A DNA stretch of 64,000 nucleotides from contig CANNVE010000013.1 of assembly GCA_947525975.1 (NCBI GenBank), positions 21,042 to 85,041 of the forward strand, given 5' to 3'. Origin of the DNA: an uncultured Muribaculaceae bacterium (GTDB lineage: Bacteria > Bacteroidota > Bacteroidia > Bacteroidales > Muribaculaceae). A model generated the notes under the pieces. The model saw only the letters and a program-made list of their open reading frames with translations. It was not told the origin of the DNA and searched no databases. Position 1 is the stretch's first letter, and every line of letters begins with the position of its first letter. Positions 1 through 9,372 of this stretch are shown one piece after another. Both the position numbers and the translations under genes were made by a program.

Positions 1-1319
1 TTGACGATTGATGCGTATTTATCCATGTCGGCCTTGGTCTGCATCTCGGTGCAGGCTATGAGCAGCATATCGTCGGCCACCTTCACGCCGGCGAAAATGC
101 CTTGGGCCAGGCAGGCGTCGATCACTCGGTCGGCAGTGATGCCGTCGCTCAGGCGCATCAGGAATTCGTAGGCGAAAGGCTTGTCGGGATATTGCAGGCT
201 CATCTTTCCTGTGGATTCCAGCTGCCCGGCCAGGTAATGGGCGCCGTCGATGCTGAGGGCGTTGACCTGCTTGAGACCTTCGGGGCCCATGAGCGAGAGG
301 TAGACGGTGGCGTAGAGAGCCATCAGACCCTGGTTTGAGCAGATGTTTGATGTGGCCTTCTCGCGGCGTATGTGCTGCTCGCGGGCTTGGAGCGTGAGCA
401 CGAACACTCGCTTTCCGTCGCGATCTTTGGTGGCGCCCACGATGCGGCCCGGCATCTTGCGTATCAGGGCCTTGGTGGTGCACATGTAGCCAAGGTAGGG
501 GCCTCCGTAGTTGAGGGGCATGCCGAGCGACTGGGCGTCGCCGACAGCGATGTCAGCTCCCCACTCTCCGGGAGTGCGCACTGCAGCGAGTGCGCTTGCC
601 GGACAGTTCATCACCAGCAGGGCCTTCTTTGAGTGGCAGAGGTCGGCGTATCCGGCGTAGTCCTCTACGATGCCGTAGTAGTTGGGGGCGGCCACGATGA
701 CTCCGGCTACGTCGCCCGCCTGCATCATTTCCTCAAATTCGGCGCGGGATGTCACGCCGTCTTTTTCGGGGATCACCTCAAGGGCTATCTTGTGATAGCG
801 GGCGTAGGTGCGGCACACGTCGGCCACGATGGGGTTGACGGTGGCAGAGATCAGCACGCGGTTTTTCTTGCGGGCGGCTGCCACGCACATCATCATGGCT
901 TCGGCAGTGGCCGTGGCGCCGTCGTACATCGAGGCGTTCGACACGTCGAGGCCCGTGAGGGCGGTCATCATCGATTGGTATTCGAAGATGTATTGCAGTG
1001 TGCCCTGCGATATTTCGGGCTGGTAGGGAGTGTAGGCTGTGAGAAATTCGCTGCGCGATGTGATGGCGCTGATCACTGCCGGCGAGTAGTGGTCGTAAAA
1101 TCCGGCTCCGCCGAAGCAAGTGAGGGTGCGGCAGTCATCGCGCAGAGAGGCGAAGAAATCGCGCACTTCCTTCTCGCTCATTTCAGCCGGCAGGTCATAG
1201 TCGCGCTTCAGGCGCAGTTCAGCCGGCACGTCGCAGTATAGGTCGTCGAGCGCCTTGGCGTGGCAAGCCTGCAGCATCTGCTCGATGTCCTGCTCTGTAT
1301 GTGGGAGATACCTGTGCAT
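1..1319 (-). CDS. gcvPA: Glycine dehydrogenase (decarboxylating) subunit 1, partial (3' end outside window)
   Basis: Reverse-strand translation from cat at 1317-1319 gives MHRYLPHTEQDIEQMLQ...FGGAGFYDHYSPAVISAITSRSEFLTAYTPYQPEISQGTLQYIFEYQSMM, a typical P-protein N-terminal half; adjacent to gcvH/gcvT; no stop before the window edge. Confidence 0.93.
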   Translation of the reverse strand, partial: MHRYLPHTEQDIEQMLQACHAKALDDLYCDVPAELRLKRDYDLPAEMSEKEVRDFFASLRDDCRTLTCFGGAGFYDHYSPAVISAITSRSEFLTAYTPYQPEISQGTLQYIFEYQSMMTALTGLDVSNASMYDGATATAEAMMMCVAAARKKNRVLISATVNPIVADVCRTYARYHKIALEVIPEKDGVTSRAEFEEMMQAGDVAGVIVAAPNYYGIVEDYAGYADLCHSKKALLVMNCPASALAAVRTPGEWGADIAVGDAQSLGMPLNYGGPYLGYMCTTKALIRKMPGRIVGATKDRDGKRVFVLTLQAREQHIRREKATSNICSNQGLMALYATVYLSLMGPEGLKQVNALSIDGAHYLAGQLESTGKMSLQYPDKPFAYEFLMRLSDGITADRVIDACLAQGIFAGVKVADDMLLIACTEMQTKADMDKYASIV

Positions 1320-1496
1320 CTATATTCAATTAGAAATGTTCATCAATTAGTAATGTGTAATTAGTAATTAGTAATGTTCCACAATTAGTAATTAGTAGTT
1401 GTTTCCAGGGAGGAAGTCATTTAACTACTAATTACTAATTGATAATTACTAATTGCATCCGTCTGTCACTGATTGCAAGGCCAAAGGCCTGAACAA

Positions 1497-1856
1497 TCAG
1501 TGACAGACGGATGCGTAGGCTTCTTCGTCGAGGAGTTCGTCGAGTTCGGCGGGGTTGGTCATCTCCACCTTGATGATCCAGTTGGCCAGGGGATCCTCGT
1601 TCACGAGGCGGGGATTGTCGATGAGGGCCTCGTTGATCTCGATCACTGCGCCCGATACGGGAGCGTAGAGGTCAGATGCTGCCTTCACTGACTCGATTGC
1701 GCCGAAGTCCTCGCCGGCCTCAACGTCGTCGCCCACTTCGGGCATGTCCACGTAGACCACGTTGCCGAGCTGAGCGGCTGCATAGGGAGAGATGCCTACA
1801 TAGGCGATGTTGCCCTCAACGCGGGCGTATTCGTGCGAAGAAAGATACTTTGTCAT
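1497..1856 (-). CDS. gcvH: Glycine cleavage system H protein
   Basis: 119 aa with lipoyl motif ESVKAASD; sits between gcvPA and gcvT. Confidence 0.95.
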   Translation of the reverse strand: MTKYLSSHEYARVEGNIAYVGISPYAAAQLGNVVYVDMPEVGDDVEAGEDFGAIESVKAASDLYAPVSGAVIEINEALIDNPRLVNEDPLANWIIKVEMTNPAELDELLDEEAYASVCH

Positions 1857-1899
1857 GATCGTAAGATTTTTATTTGTGTTTGTGATGTTTTTTCGGTTG

Positions 1900-2985
1900 T
1901 TATTTCTTGTAGTTGGGGGTGTAGAAGCGCTTTTTGACCACCACGGCGGGGAAGGTCTTCTTGCGCACCTTCACCTGCACTTCGGTGCCGAGCTTCGAGT
2001 AGGGAGTCTTCACCAGGGCGAATGCCAGATTCTTGTCAAGGGTGATCGAGTGGTATCCGGTGGTGATTTCGCCTATTGTCTCGCCTTCGGCGTTGAGCAC
2101 CTCGTATCCGTGGCGCGGGATGGCCTGGCCTTGCACTTCGAGGCCAACGAGCTTGTATTCGGTGCCTTCGGCCTTTTGCTTTGCGCAAGCCTCCTTGCCG
2201 ATGAATTCCGGCTTGTCGAGCTTCACGAACATGCCGAATCCGGCCATTATCGGCGATATTTCGGCTGTTAGCTCGTCGCCGTAGAGGGGCAGCCCGGCTT
2301 CAAAGCGCAGGGTGTCGCGGCATCCGAGGCCGCATGGCTGCACGCCGGCCTCCATCAGCTTGGTCCAGAGGCGGCGGGTGAGCATGTGAGAGGCGTAGAT
2401 CTCGAATCCGTCCTCGCCGGTGTATCCGGTGCGGCTCACTATCACGTCCTCGCCCTCAAGCTCTATGTCCTTGAATGTGTAGAATTCCAGGTCTGAAGCG
2501 TCGATGCCGAGCACGTCGAGCAGCGTCTTCTCGGCGTCGGGGCCCTGCACGGCGAGCTCGCCGTAGAGGCCGCTCAGATGATGCACGTGCACGTCGAAGT
2601 CCTTTGCGGCCTCGCGTATCCAGGCTATGTCCTTGTCGATGTTGGCTGCGTTGGGCACGAGGAAGAATTCCTTGTCGTTGCGCTTGTACACAAGCAGGTC
2701 GTCTACGCATCCTCCGTCAGGATACAGCATCATGCCGTAGTAGATCTTGTTGTCGGGAGCGCCGGTGAGATCGTTGGTGAATATGTGGTTGACGAATTTC
2801 TCGGCTTCATTGCCGGTGATCAAGGCCTCGCCCATGTGCGAAACATCGAATACGCCCACGGCATTGCGCACGGCGTTGTGCTCGGTGATGATGTCAGCGT
2901 ACTGTATCGGCATATCAAAGCCGCCGAAAGGGCTCATCATCGCGCCCTGCGCGATGTGCAGGTCATGCAGGCAAGTTGTTTTCAT
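1900..2985 (-). CDS. gcvT: Glycine cleavage system aminomethyltransferase T
   Basis: ORF 1900..3129 with likely start MKTTCLHDLHIAQGAMMSPFGGFDMPIQY at 2985; the start overlaps the upstream lplA stop (ATGA). Confidence 0.95.
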   Translation of the reverse strand: MKTTCLHDLHIAQGAMMSPFGGFDMPIQYADIITEHNAVRNAVGVFDVSHMGEALITGNEAEKFVNHIFTNDLTGAPDNKIYYGMMLYPDGGCVDDLLVYKRNDKEFFLVPNAANIDKDIAWIREAAKDFDVHVHHLSGLYGELAVQGPDAEKTLLDVLGIDASDLEFYTFKDIELEGEDVIVSRTGYTGEDGFEIYASHMLTRRLWTKLMEAGVQPCGLGCRDTLRFEAGLPLYGDELTAEISPIMAGFGMFVKLDKPEFIGKEACAKQKAEGTEYKLVGLEVQGQAIPRHGYEVLNAEGETIGEITTGYHSITLDKNLAFALVKTPYSKLGTEVQVKVRKKTFPAVVVKKRFYTPNYKK

Positions 2986-3983
2986 CTCTCTTGGTATTTT
3001 ATGTCTTGGTTTTTTGTCGCGGAAATGATCAGGTGGGCCAGATCGTGGGCTGTCAGGCCCGCTATGGCCTTGTTGATGCCTTCGAGAGCCGCTTCCAGCC
3101 TGTCGGCTTCGGGAGGCAGGCCGGCGCATCGGTCGAGTATCGGCGCTGTGTCGGCAGAATTGAAGAAGTCGCCCCTCAGCTCCACGCTGCGGATTAAGCC
3201 GTCAGCCACGCTCACCGCGGGGCGTATCGTGCCCACGCCCTCTATGCGTCGCCCGTGGAGGCCTTCGCAAAGGTCGAGCCGCAGCCATTGCGGGCTGTAG
3301 TATCCCTGCTCCATGGCTTCGATTTCGGCCACTTGGCCGGGAGTGAGGGCGATTTCGCCGTCGGTGATGTTTTCGATGAGGAATGACGCCAGCTGCTCTA
3401 CCCTCAGGCCGGGCAGATGCTCCGAGAGGGTGGTGATGTGGCTTTTCACCGATTTCACCTTGTGGGCCTCGAGTTTGCTGCGGTCGGGGGTGATGGCATT
3501 GAGCATATTTTCGAAATTCGTGCTCACGAGCATCGTGCTGTGGGCTATCGAGCGCTCCGGCAGCCGCAGGAATGCGCCGCCAGATACTTTGCGCCCGCCG
3601 ATGAGCACATCGTTGCGCCCCGAGGCTTCGGCCTCCACGCCGAGACGGCGGAGCGCCCGGGCCACCATGGCGGTGTATCCGCCAAAGGCGCGCTGCACAT
3701 CGGTGTCGGGCGATATGTAGCTCAGCATCAGATTGTCGAGGTCGGCGTATACGCATCCGCCTCCGCTCTTGCGCCTGACCACGTCGATGCCGCGCTCACG
3801 GCAATACGCCAGATCCACCTCCACGGGGATGTCCTGATGGCGGCCGCATATCACGGTGGGCTCCACGTTCCAGACGAAGAAATACTCGCCTGCGGGCAAT
3901 GCAGCGGCCACCCACTCCTCCATGGCAAGATAGAAGGGCAGGCGCCGGCGCGAAGTGCCGTCGGGCAATGCTACATGTATCAT
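2982..3983 (-). CDS. lplA: Lipoate--protein ligase family protein
   Basis: 333 aa with RRKSGGGCVYADLDNLMLSYI and GRNDVLIGGRKVSGGAF motifs; overlaps gcvT. Confidence 0.9.
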   Translation of the reverse strand: MIHVALPDGTSRRRLPFYLAMEEWVAAALPAGEYFFVWNVEPTVICGRHQDIPVEVDLAYCRERGIDVVRRKSGGGCVYADLDNLMLSYISPDTDVQRAFGGYTAMVARALRRLGVEAEASGRNDVLIGGRKVSGGAFLRLPERSIAHSTMLVSTNFENMLNAITPDRSKLEAHKVKSVKSHITTLSEHLPGLRVEQLASFLIENITDGEIALTPGQVAEIEAMEQGYYSPQWLRLDLCEGLHGRRIEGVGTIRPAVSVADGLIRSVELRGDFFNSADTAPILDRCAGLPPEADRLEAALEGINKAIAGLTAHDLAHLIISATKNQDIKYQER

Positions 3984-4183
3984 GCCCCAAAGTTAGCGAT
4001 AAATTTCGTCACTCCCAAAAAAAAACGGCCAAGCCCCCGCTTTTTGTCCGCCACCGGACTCGCCGCAGCGTGTCATCTGATTATTTCAGGGGAAAGTAAC
4101 AATGGGGGGGGGCAATATGTAACGAAATCATGGAGCATCAAGCCTCTAATTGCGCTGATATGGGCAAGCCCGCTCGCTGCGGG

Positions 4184-4306
4184 CTAATTATGGTTTGGTG
4201 AAAATATGTTAAATGGTGGTGTGGGCGCAAACAAAATGGGGCAGGAGATTGTCTTTATTGTACAAACAGCAGAAAGAAGCAAGGCAAAAAGAATTAGTTT
4301 TTTCAT
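4184..4306 (-). CDS. Small ORF with signal-peptide-like N-terminus (40 aa), possibly a remnant
   Basis: Reverse translation MKKLILFALLLSAVCTIKTISCPILFAPTPPFNIFSPNHN*; below the ORF track length cutoff; a GC hairpin overlaps and follows the stop. Confidence 0.3.
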   Translation of the reverse strand: MKKLILFALLLSAVCTIKTISCPILFAPTPPFNIFSPNHN

Positions 4307-4328
4307 AGGATTAGATTTTTAAGTTTAA

Positions 4329-4360
4329 ACGCAGCGGCTGTCGGGAGACAGCCGCTGCGT
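4329..4360. terminator. Strong hairpin downstream of POT transporter
   Basis: acgcagcggctgtc-ggga-gacagccgctgcgt, perfect 14-bp stem. Confidence 0.8.
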
Positions 4361-4427
4361 TGTGTTCTTGTGTCCGGCCCCACGCAGAGGTATCTGCATG
4401 GGGCCGGCGGTATGTGTCGGGAGCGTA

Positions 4428-5966
4428 TCAGGCTTGAGCCTGGGTCACGCGGTCAAGCCACTTGACCATCGAGAACATCACGCCCATAGAGATGAGGCAG
4501 ACTACGAGGAACACTGCCCAGCACTGCCACAGGGTCCATGCGTTGTACATCAGCGGGCCGATCCAGAGCAGCAGGTTGCCGAGGGCGGTGGCGCCAAGCC
4601 ATAGGCCTTGGCACAGGCCTTGCAGGTGCGCGGGTGCCACCTTGCTGACGAACGACAGGCCCAGGGGCGAGATGAAGAGCTCGGCCACGGTGAGGAAGAA
4701 ATAGAGCATGATCAGCACCCAGGGACCCGACAGCATAGATGCGGTCTCGGCCACGGGCATTTCGCGGAATTCGGTGCCCGAGGGGTATCCGTAGGCGTAT
4801 GACACAAGCGCCAGGAACAGGTAGGCCAGGGCGGCGAGGCCCATGCCGATGCCGATCTTTCGGGGGGTGGATATCTCGATGCCGCGCTTTGAAAGCGAGT
4901 TGAAGAGAAGCATCACCAGGGGGGTGAGCACGATCACGAAGAATGGATTGACTGACTGCCAGATCTCGGGCGCGATCGAAGATGTGTCTACGAAGTCGCG
5001 GGCGAAGAGCGAGAGCGAAGTGCCGTTCTGGTGGAACGAGAACCAGAAGAAGATCACCACGCCGAGCACGGCGAAGAGGGCGAGCATGCGCTGGGTGATT
5101 TCCTTGGCCTGCTTCGAGAGCTCGGCCTTTTCCTGGGCGGTGTAGGTCTTGGTTTCTTTCTTTTTCGATGCCGGGGTGGGGAGCTGCTTCTTGTAGAGCA
5201 GGAATATCACGAGCGAGATGAGCATGGCTGCCACCGACGCGATAAATGAGTAGTGGATGCCGGTGTTGAACACTTCGAGATATTGCGAGCAGAAAGCCGA
5301 GATGTCGGCGGCGGCGTCGCCTCCGGTCTCAGTGATGAGAGCGTAGAGGTTGTTCATGTTCTGCTCGTTCATGCTGTCGGTGGCGCTCAGGTATTCATGG
5401 CACAGGGCAGGGAGCTTGGCGTTGTAGGCGAGGTTGTGCACTCCGAGCCACCATGAGCGCAGCATCGGGGCCACGAAAGGAGCGATGAGGCCGCCGATGT
5501 TGATGAAGACGTAGAAAATCTGGAAGCCCGAGTCGCGCTTGCTCTGGTATTTGGGGTTGTCGTAGAGCTGGCCCACGATGGCCTGCAGGTTGCCTTTGAA
5601 GAGGCCGTTGCCGAATGCGATCAGGAAGAGGGCCACGCAGGTGAGCGGCAGAAGCCAGGAGATGTTGTCGCTTGTGGAGAGGATGGGCACCGAGAGCACG
5701 GCGTAGCCCGCAGTCATCACGATCAGGCCGCTGATGATGGTGCCCTTGTAGTTGCGCGTGAGGTCGGCGATCACGCCGCCTACGAGGCTCAGCAGGTAGA
5801 TGCCTGCGTAGAAGAATGAGTAGACGAGGGCGCTGGTCTCCTCCGAAAGGCCGAACTTTGAGCAAAGGAATAGCACAAGCACGGCGTTCATGATGTAGTA
5901 TCCGAAGCGCTCGCCCATATTGCTCAGGGCGGCGGGGATAAGGCCTTTGGGATGGTCTTTAAACAT
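4428..5966 (-). CDS. POT-family peptide MFS transporter
   Basis: Translation from MFKDHPKGLIPAALSNMGERFGYYIMNAVLVLFL...; multiple TM segments; NMGERFGYY motif. Confidence 0.9.
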   Translation of the reverse strand: MFKDHPKGLIPAALSNMGERFGYYIMNAVLVLFLCSKFGLSEETSALVYSFFYAGIYLLSLVGGVIADLTRNYKGTIISGLIVMTAGYAVLSVPILSTSDNISWLLPLTCVALFLIAFGNGLFKGNLQAIVGQLYDNPKYQSKRDSGFQIFYVFINIGGLIAPFVAPMLRSWWLGVHNLAYNAKLPALCHEYLSATDSMNEQNMNNLYALITETGGDAAADISAFCSQYLEVFNTGIHYSFIASVAAMLISLVIFLLYKKQLPTPASKKKETKTYTAQEKAELSKQAKEITQRMLALFAVLGVVIFFWFSFHQNGTSLSLFARDFVDTSSIAPEIWQSVNPFFVIVLTPLVMLLFNSLSKRGIEISTPRKIGIGMGLAALAYLFLALVSYAYGYPSGTEFREMPVAETASMLSGPWVLIMLYFFLTVAELFISPLGLSFVSKVAPAHLQGLCQGLWLGATALGNLLLWIGPLMYNAWTLWQCWAVFLVVCLISMGVMFSMVKWLDRVTQAQA

Positions 5967-6073
5967 AATAATTGGTGTATTGCGTAATTGGTTATTGATT
6001 GGCTTGTCGGCTGCATTTTCGCATTGGAGTGGTAAAGGTAGGCATTTTTTGCTGAAATCACAAAAAAAAGACT

Positions 6074-6081
6074 TAACTTTG
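6074..6081 (+). promoter_or_regulatory. Bacteroidetes -7 box (TAACTTTG) for panB
   Basis: Matches TAnnTTTG; 29 nt upstream of panB ATG. Confidence 0.6.
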
Positions 6082-6109
6082 CGATGTTTTATAGTAAAAC
6101 TCAAATAAA

Positions 6110-6931
6110 ATGTCGACAAACACAGTAGACAATACCCGCAAAGTCACCACTTCGCGCCTCATCGAGATGAAGCGCAGAGGAGAAAAGATAGCAATGCTCA
6201 CCGCCTATGACTACTCCATGGCCAAGCTCATCGACGAGGCCGGAATGGATGTGATCCTCGTGGGCGATTCGGCCTCTAACGTTATGGCCGGAAACATGAC
6301 CACCCTGCCGATGACCCTCGACCAGATGATATATCACGCCAAGAGCGTGATCAAGGGCACCACCCGCGCCCTTGTGGTCTGCGACATGCCTTTCGGCTCA
6401 TACCAGGGCAATCCCATCGAGGCTTTGGCATCGGCTGTGCGCATCATGAAGGAGAGCCATGCCGAGGCAGTGAAGATGGAGGGCGGAGCCGAAATCCGCG
6501 AGTCGATCGAGCGCATCCTCAGCGCCGGCATCCCCGTGATGGGGCATCTGGGCCTCACTCCGCAATCGATCAATAAATTCGGCACCTACGCCGTACGGGC
6601 CAAGGAAGAGGCCGAGGCCGAAAAGCTCATCGCCGACGCGCACATGCTCGAAGACCTCGGATGCTTCGGCCTGGTGCTCGAGAAGATTCCCGCCAAGCTG
6701 GCCGAGCGAGTGGCCTCTGAGCTATCGATTCCCGTGATCGGCATCGGCGCAGGAGGCGGCGTCGACGGCCAGGTGCTCGTGATGCACGACATGCTTGGCA
6801 TCAACAAAGGCTTCTCTCCCAAATTCCTGCGTCGCTATGCCGACCTCTCCACGGTGATCAACCAGGCCGTGGGCGCATACATCGACGACGTGAAGACGGG
6901 CGATTTCCCCAACGCCTCAGAGCAATACTGA
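6110..6931 (+). CDS. panB: 3-methyl-2-oxobutanoate hydroxymethyltransferase
   Basis: [65 protein letters not shown]. Confidence 0.96.
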   Translation: MSTNTVDNTRKVTTSRLIEMKRRGEKIAMLTAYDYSMAKLIDEAGMDVILVGDSASNVMAGNMTTLPMTLDQMIYHAKSVIKGTTRALVVCDMPFGSYQGNPIEALASAVRIMKESHAEAVKMEGGAEIRESIERILSAGIPVMGHLGLTPQSINKFGTYAVRAKEEAEAEKLIADAHMLEDLGCFGLVLEKIPAKLAERVASELSIPVIGIGAGGGVDGQVLVMHDMLGINKGFSPKFLRRYADLSTVINQAVGAYIDDVKTGDFPNASEQY

Positions 6932-6937
6932 AACTAC

Positions 6938-7018
6938 GGGCGCATCGCACCCAAAACAATGTGGGTGAGATGCGCCCCCCAAAACCGGTAGGGGCGCGAT
7001 AAATCGCGCCCGCCCAAT
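6938..7018. repeat. REP-like palindromic elements
   Basis: gggcgcatcgcacccaaaacaatgtgggtgagatgcgcccc followed by gggcgcgat-aa-atcgcgccc. Confidence 0.6.
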
Positions 7019-7047
7019 GAACAACATCAACATACAAAGGCAGACAA

Positions 7048-7503
7048 ATGAGAATCGTCATACAGCGCGTGCGTGAAGCCTCCGTCACGATCGGGGGAGA
7101 GCTGCATTCGGCCATCGGCCCCGGATTGATGGTGCTGGTGGGCGTGGAGCAGGGCGATACCATGGCCGACGTCGACTGGCTTGCCGCCAAGACGGCCGGC
7201 ATGCGCATATTCGATGACGCCAACGGCGTAATGAACATCGCCATCTCTGACCTGCCTGACCACAAGGTGCTTGCCGTAAGCCAGTTCACGCTCACCGCAA
7301 GCACGCGCAAGGGCAATCGCCCGAGCTATATCCGCGCAGCCGGCCATGACTTGGCCGTGCCGCTCTACGAGGCTTACTGCCTCAAACTCGAGCAGCTGCT
7401 CGACCGCCCCACGGCCCGGGGCGTTTTCGGGGCCGACATGCAGGTGGCGTTGACCAACGACGGGCCTGTCACTATTCTCGTTGACTCAAGGCTGCGGGAA
7501 TGA
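7048..7503 (+). CDS. dtd: D-aminoacyl-tRNA deacylase
   Basis: MRIVIQRVREASVTIGGELHSAIGPGLMVLVGVEQGD, TRKGNRPSY. Confidence 0.95.
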   Translation: MRIVIQRVREASVTIGGELHSAIGPGLMVLVGVEQGDTMADVDWLAAKTAGMRIFDDANGVMNIAISDLPDHKVLAVSQFTLTASTRKGNRPSYIRAAGHDLAVPLYEAYCLKLEQLLDRPTARGVFGADMQVALTNDGPVTILVDSRLRE

Positions 7504-7614
7504 ACACTTGGCCTCGCCAAGGCGTTTCAACACAATAGGCTGCGCGGCAATCTCCGCAAGCATCCGCAGCCCCGTCTTTCAGGAAATTTTGCTTGTGGAA
7601 CACATATCATTTAT

Positions 7615-9363
7615 ATGGCATCATTTGAAGAATTGGGCGTCAACGAACCCCTGCGACACGCCATCGAGGATCTTGGATTTGAGAATCCAATGCCCGTGCA
7701 AGAAAAAGTAATACCTGTGCTGCTCAACGGCGACCACGATGTGGTGGGCCTTGCCCAGACCGGCACGGGAAAGACCGCAGCGTTCGGCCTGCCCGTCATA
7801 CAGCGCATCGACCAGAGCCGTCGGGTGCCCCAGGCGCTGATTTTGGCTCCTACGCGCGAACTCTGCCTGCAGATTGCCGGCGACCTCGCCGACTTCTGCA
7901 AGTATTCTCCCAAGGTGGAGGTGCTTCCCGTCTACGGCGGCAGCTCGATCGAAAGCCAGATACGCCAGCTCAGGGCCGGCGTGCAGATCATCGTGGCCAC
8001 TCCCGGACGCCTGATCGACCTGATCAAGCGCGGCGTGGTCAAGCTCGAAGAGGTGCACACCGTGGTGCTCGACGAGGCCGACGAGATGCTCAACATGGGC
8101 TTCGTGGACTCTATCAACGAAATCCTCGAGCACGTGCCCACCGACCGCAAGATGCTGATGTTCTCGGCCACCATGCCCAAGGAAGTGGCCAAGATAGCCA
8201 GCAGATTCATGCATGACCCCGAGGAATACGTGATCGGCAACCGCAACGAAGGCGCGCAGAATGTCAAGCACATCTATTACATGGTTAATGCGCGCGACAA
8301 ATATCTGGCCCTTAAGCGCGTGGTCGACAACTCGCCCAGCATCTACGCCATCATATTCTGCCGCACAAGGCGCGACACGCAGGAAATAGCCGACCATCTG
8401 ATCGCCGACGGATACAACGCCGAGGCTCTGCACGGCGACCTGAGCCAGGCACAGCGCGACCTGGTGATGAAGAAATTCCGCGACCGCGTGCTTCCCATCC
8501 TCGTGGCCACCGACGTGGCTGCCCGAGGCCTTGATGTCGATGACCTCACCCATGTAATAAACTATGGCCTCCCCGAAGACACTTCGGTCTACACCCACCG
8601 CTCGGGCCGCACAGGCCGCGCCGGAAAGAACGGAGTGTCGATAGCCATCATCCACAGCCGCGAGAAAGGAAAGCTCAAGGAGATAGAGCGCATCATAGGC
8701 AAGCAATTCGAGCGCAAGGAGGTGCCCACCCCCGAGCACATCATCGAGAAGCAGCTCTATAGCCTGGCCGACCGCCTTGAGAAGGTGGAGGTGAAGGAGG
8801 AAGAGATCGAGAAATACTTCCGCGGAGTCAGCAAGAAACTGTCATGGCTGTCGAGCGACGACCTGCTGAAGCGTGTGCTTTCGCTGGAATTCAACCGCCT
8901 GCTCGAATACTACAAAGACGCCCCCAAGATCGACTTCATCGATGAGAAGCCCTCGAAAAGAGACAAGGGAGAGAAAGGCGGGAAGAAAGGAAAGAAGACG
9001 TTTGAGAACAGCGGCGACAAAGACCGCCGCACAGCCGAGCCCGGATGGGCGCGCATATACGTCAACGCCGGAAAGGCCGACGGATTTTTCGTGTCGAACC
9101 TCATCGAGACGCTCAACAAGAACGTGCCCGGACGCCGCGTCGACGTGGGCCGCATCGACCTGCTCCCCGCCTACACCCTCTTTGACATTCCCGAGGCTGA
9201 CGCCAAAAGAGTGGTTTCGGCCCTGAAGGGCGCGACATTCTTCGACAAGCGCCTCTTCAGCGAGGTTGCCGGCATCGACAAGGAATATGGCAGCGACGAG
9301 AAGCCCGCGCGCCGCACTCGCGCCGCAGCCTCGAAGAGCCGCCCACGCAAATTCAAACACTGA
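7615..9363 (+). CDS. DEAD/DEAH-box RNA helicase
   Basis: AQTGTGKTAAF, PTRELCLQ, VLDEADEML, SATMP, HRSGRTGRAGK; C-terminal DbpA-like RNA-binding region. Confidence 0.95.
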   Translation: MASFEELGVNEPLRHAIEDLGFENPMPVQEKVIPVLLNGDHDVVGLAQTGTGKTAAFGLPVIQRIDQSRRVPQALILAPTRELCLQIAGDLADFCKYSPKVEVLPVYGGSSIESQIRQLRAGVQIIVATPGRLIDLIKRGVVKLEEVHTVVLDEADEMLNMGFVDSINEILEHVPTDRKMLMFSATMPKEVAKIASRFMHDPEEYVIGNRNEGAQNVKHIYYMVNARDKYLALKRVVDNSPSIYAIIFCRTRRDTQEIADHLIADGYNAEALHGDLSQAQRDLVMKKFRDRVLPILVATDVAARGLDVDDLTHVINYGLPEDTSVYTHRSGRTGRAGKNGVSIAIIHSREKGKLKEIERIIGKQFERKEVPTPEHIIEKQLYSLADRLEKVEVKEEEIEKYFRGVSKKLSWLSSDDLLKRVLSLEFNRLLEYYKDAPKIDFIDEKPSKRDKGEKGGKKGKKTFENSGDKDRRTAEPGWARIYVNAGKADGFFVSNLIETLNKNVPGRRVDVGRIDLLPAYTLFDIPEADAKRVVSALKGATFFDKRLFSEVAGIDKEYGSDEKPARRTRAAASKSRPRKFKH

Positions 9364-9372
9364 TATATCAAA

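Noticed and set aside
19-1241. Several plus/minus ORFs within gcvPA (e.g. 633..1241 +, 19..483 -)
   Set aside because: gcvPA covers the region on the minus strand with clear homology; the others are frame shadows.
7621-8739. 372-aa minus ORF opposite the DEAD-box helicase
   Set aside because: Shadow ORF of a high-GC coding strand; Val/His/Gly-biased with no domain signal, and the sense gene is certain.
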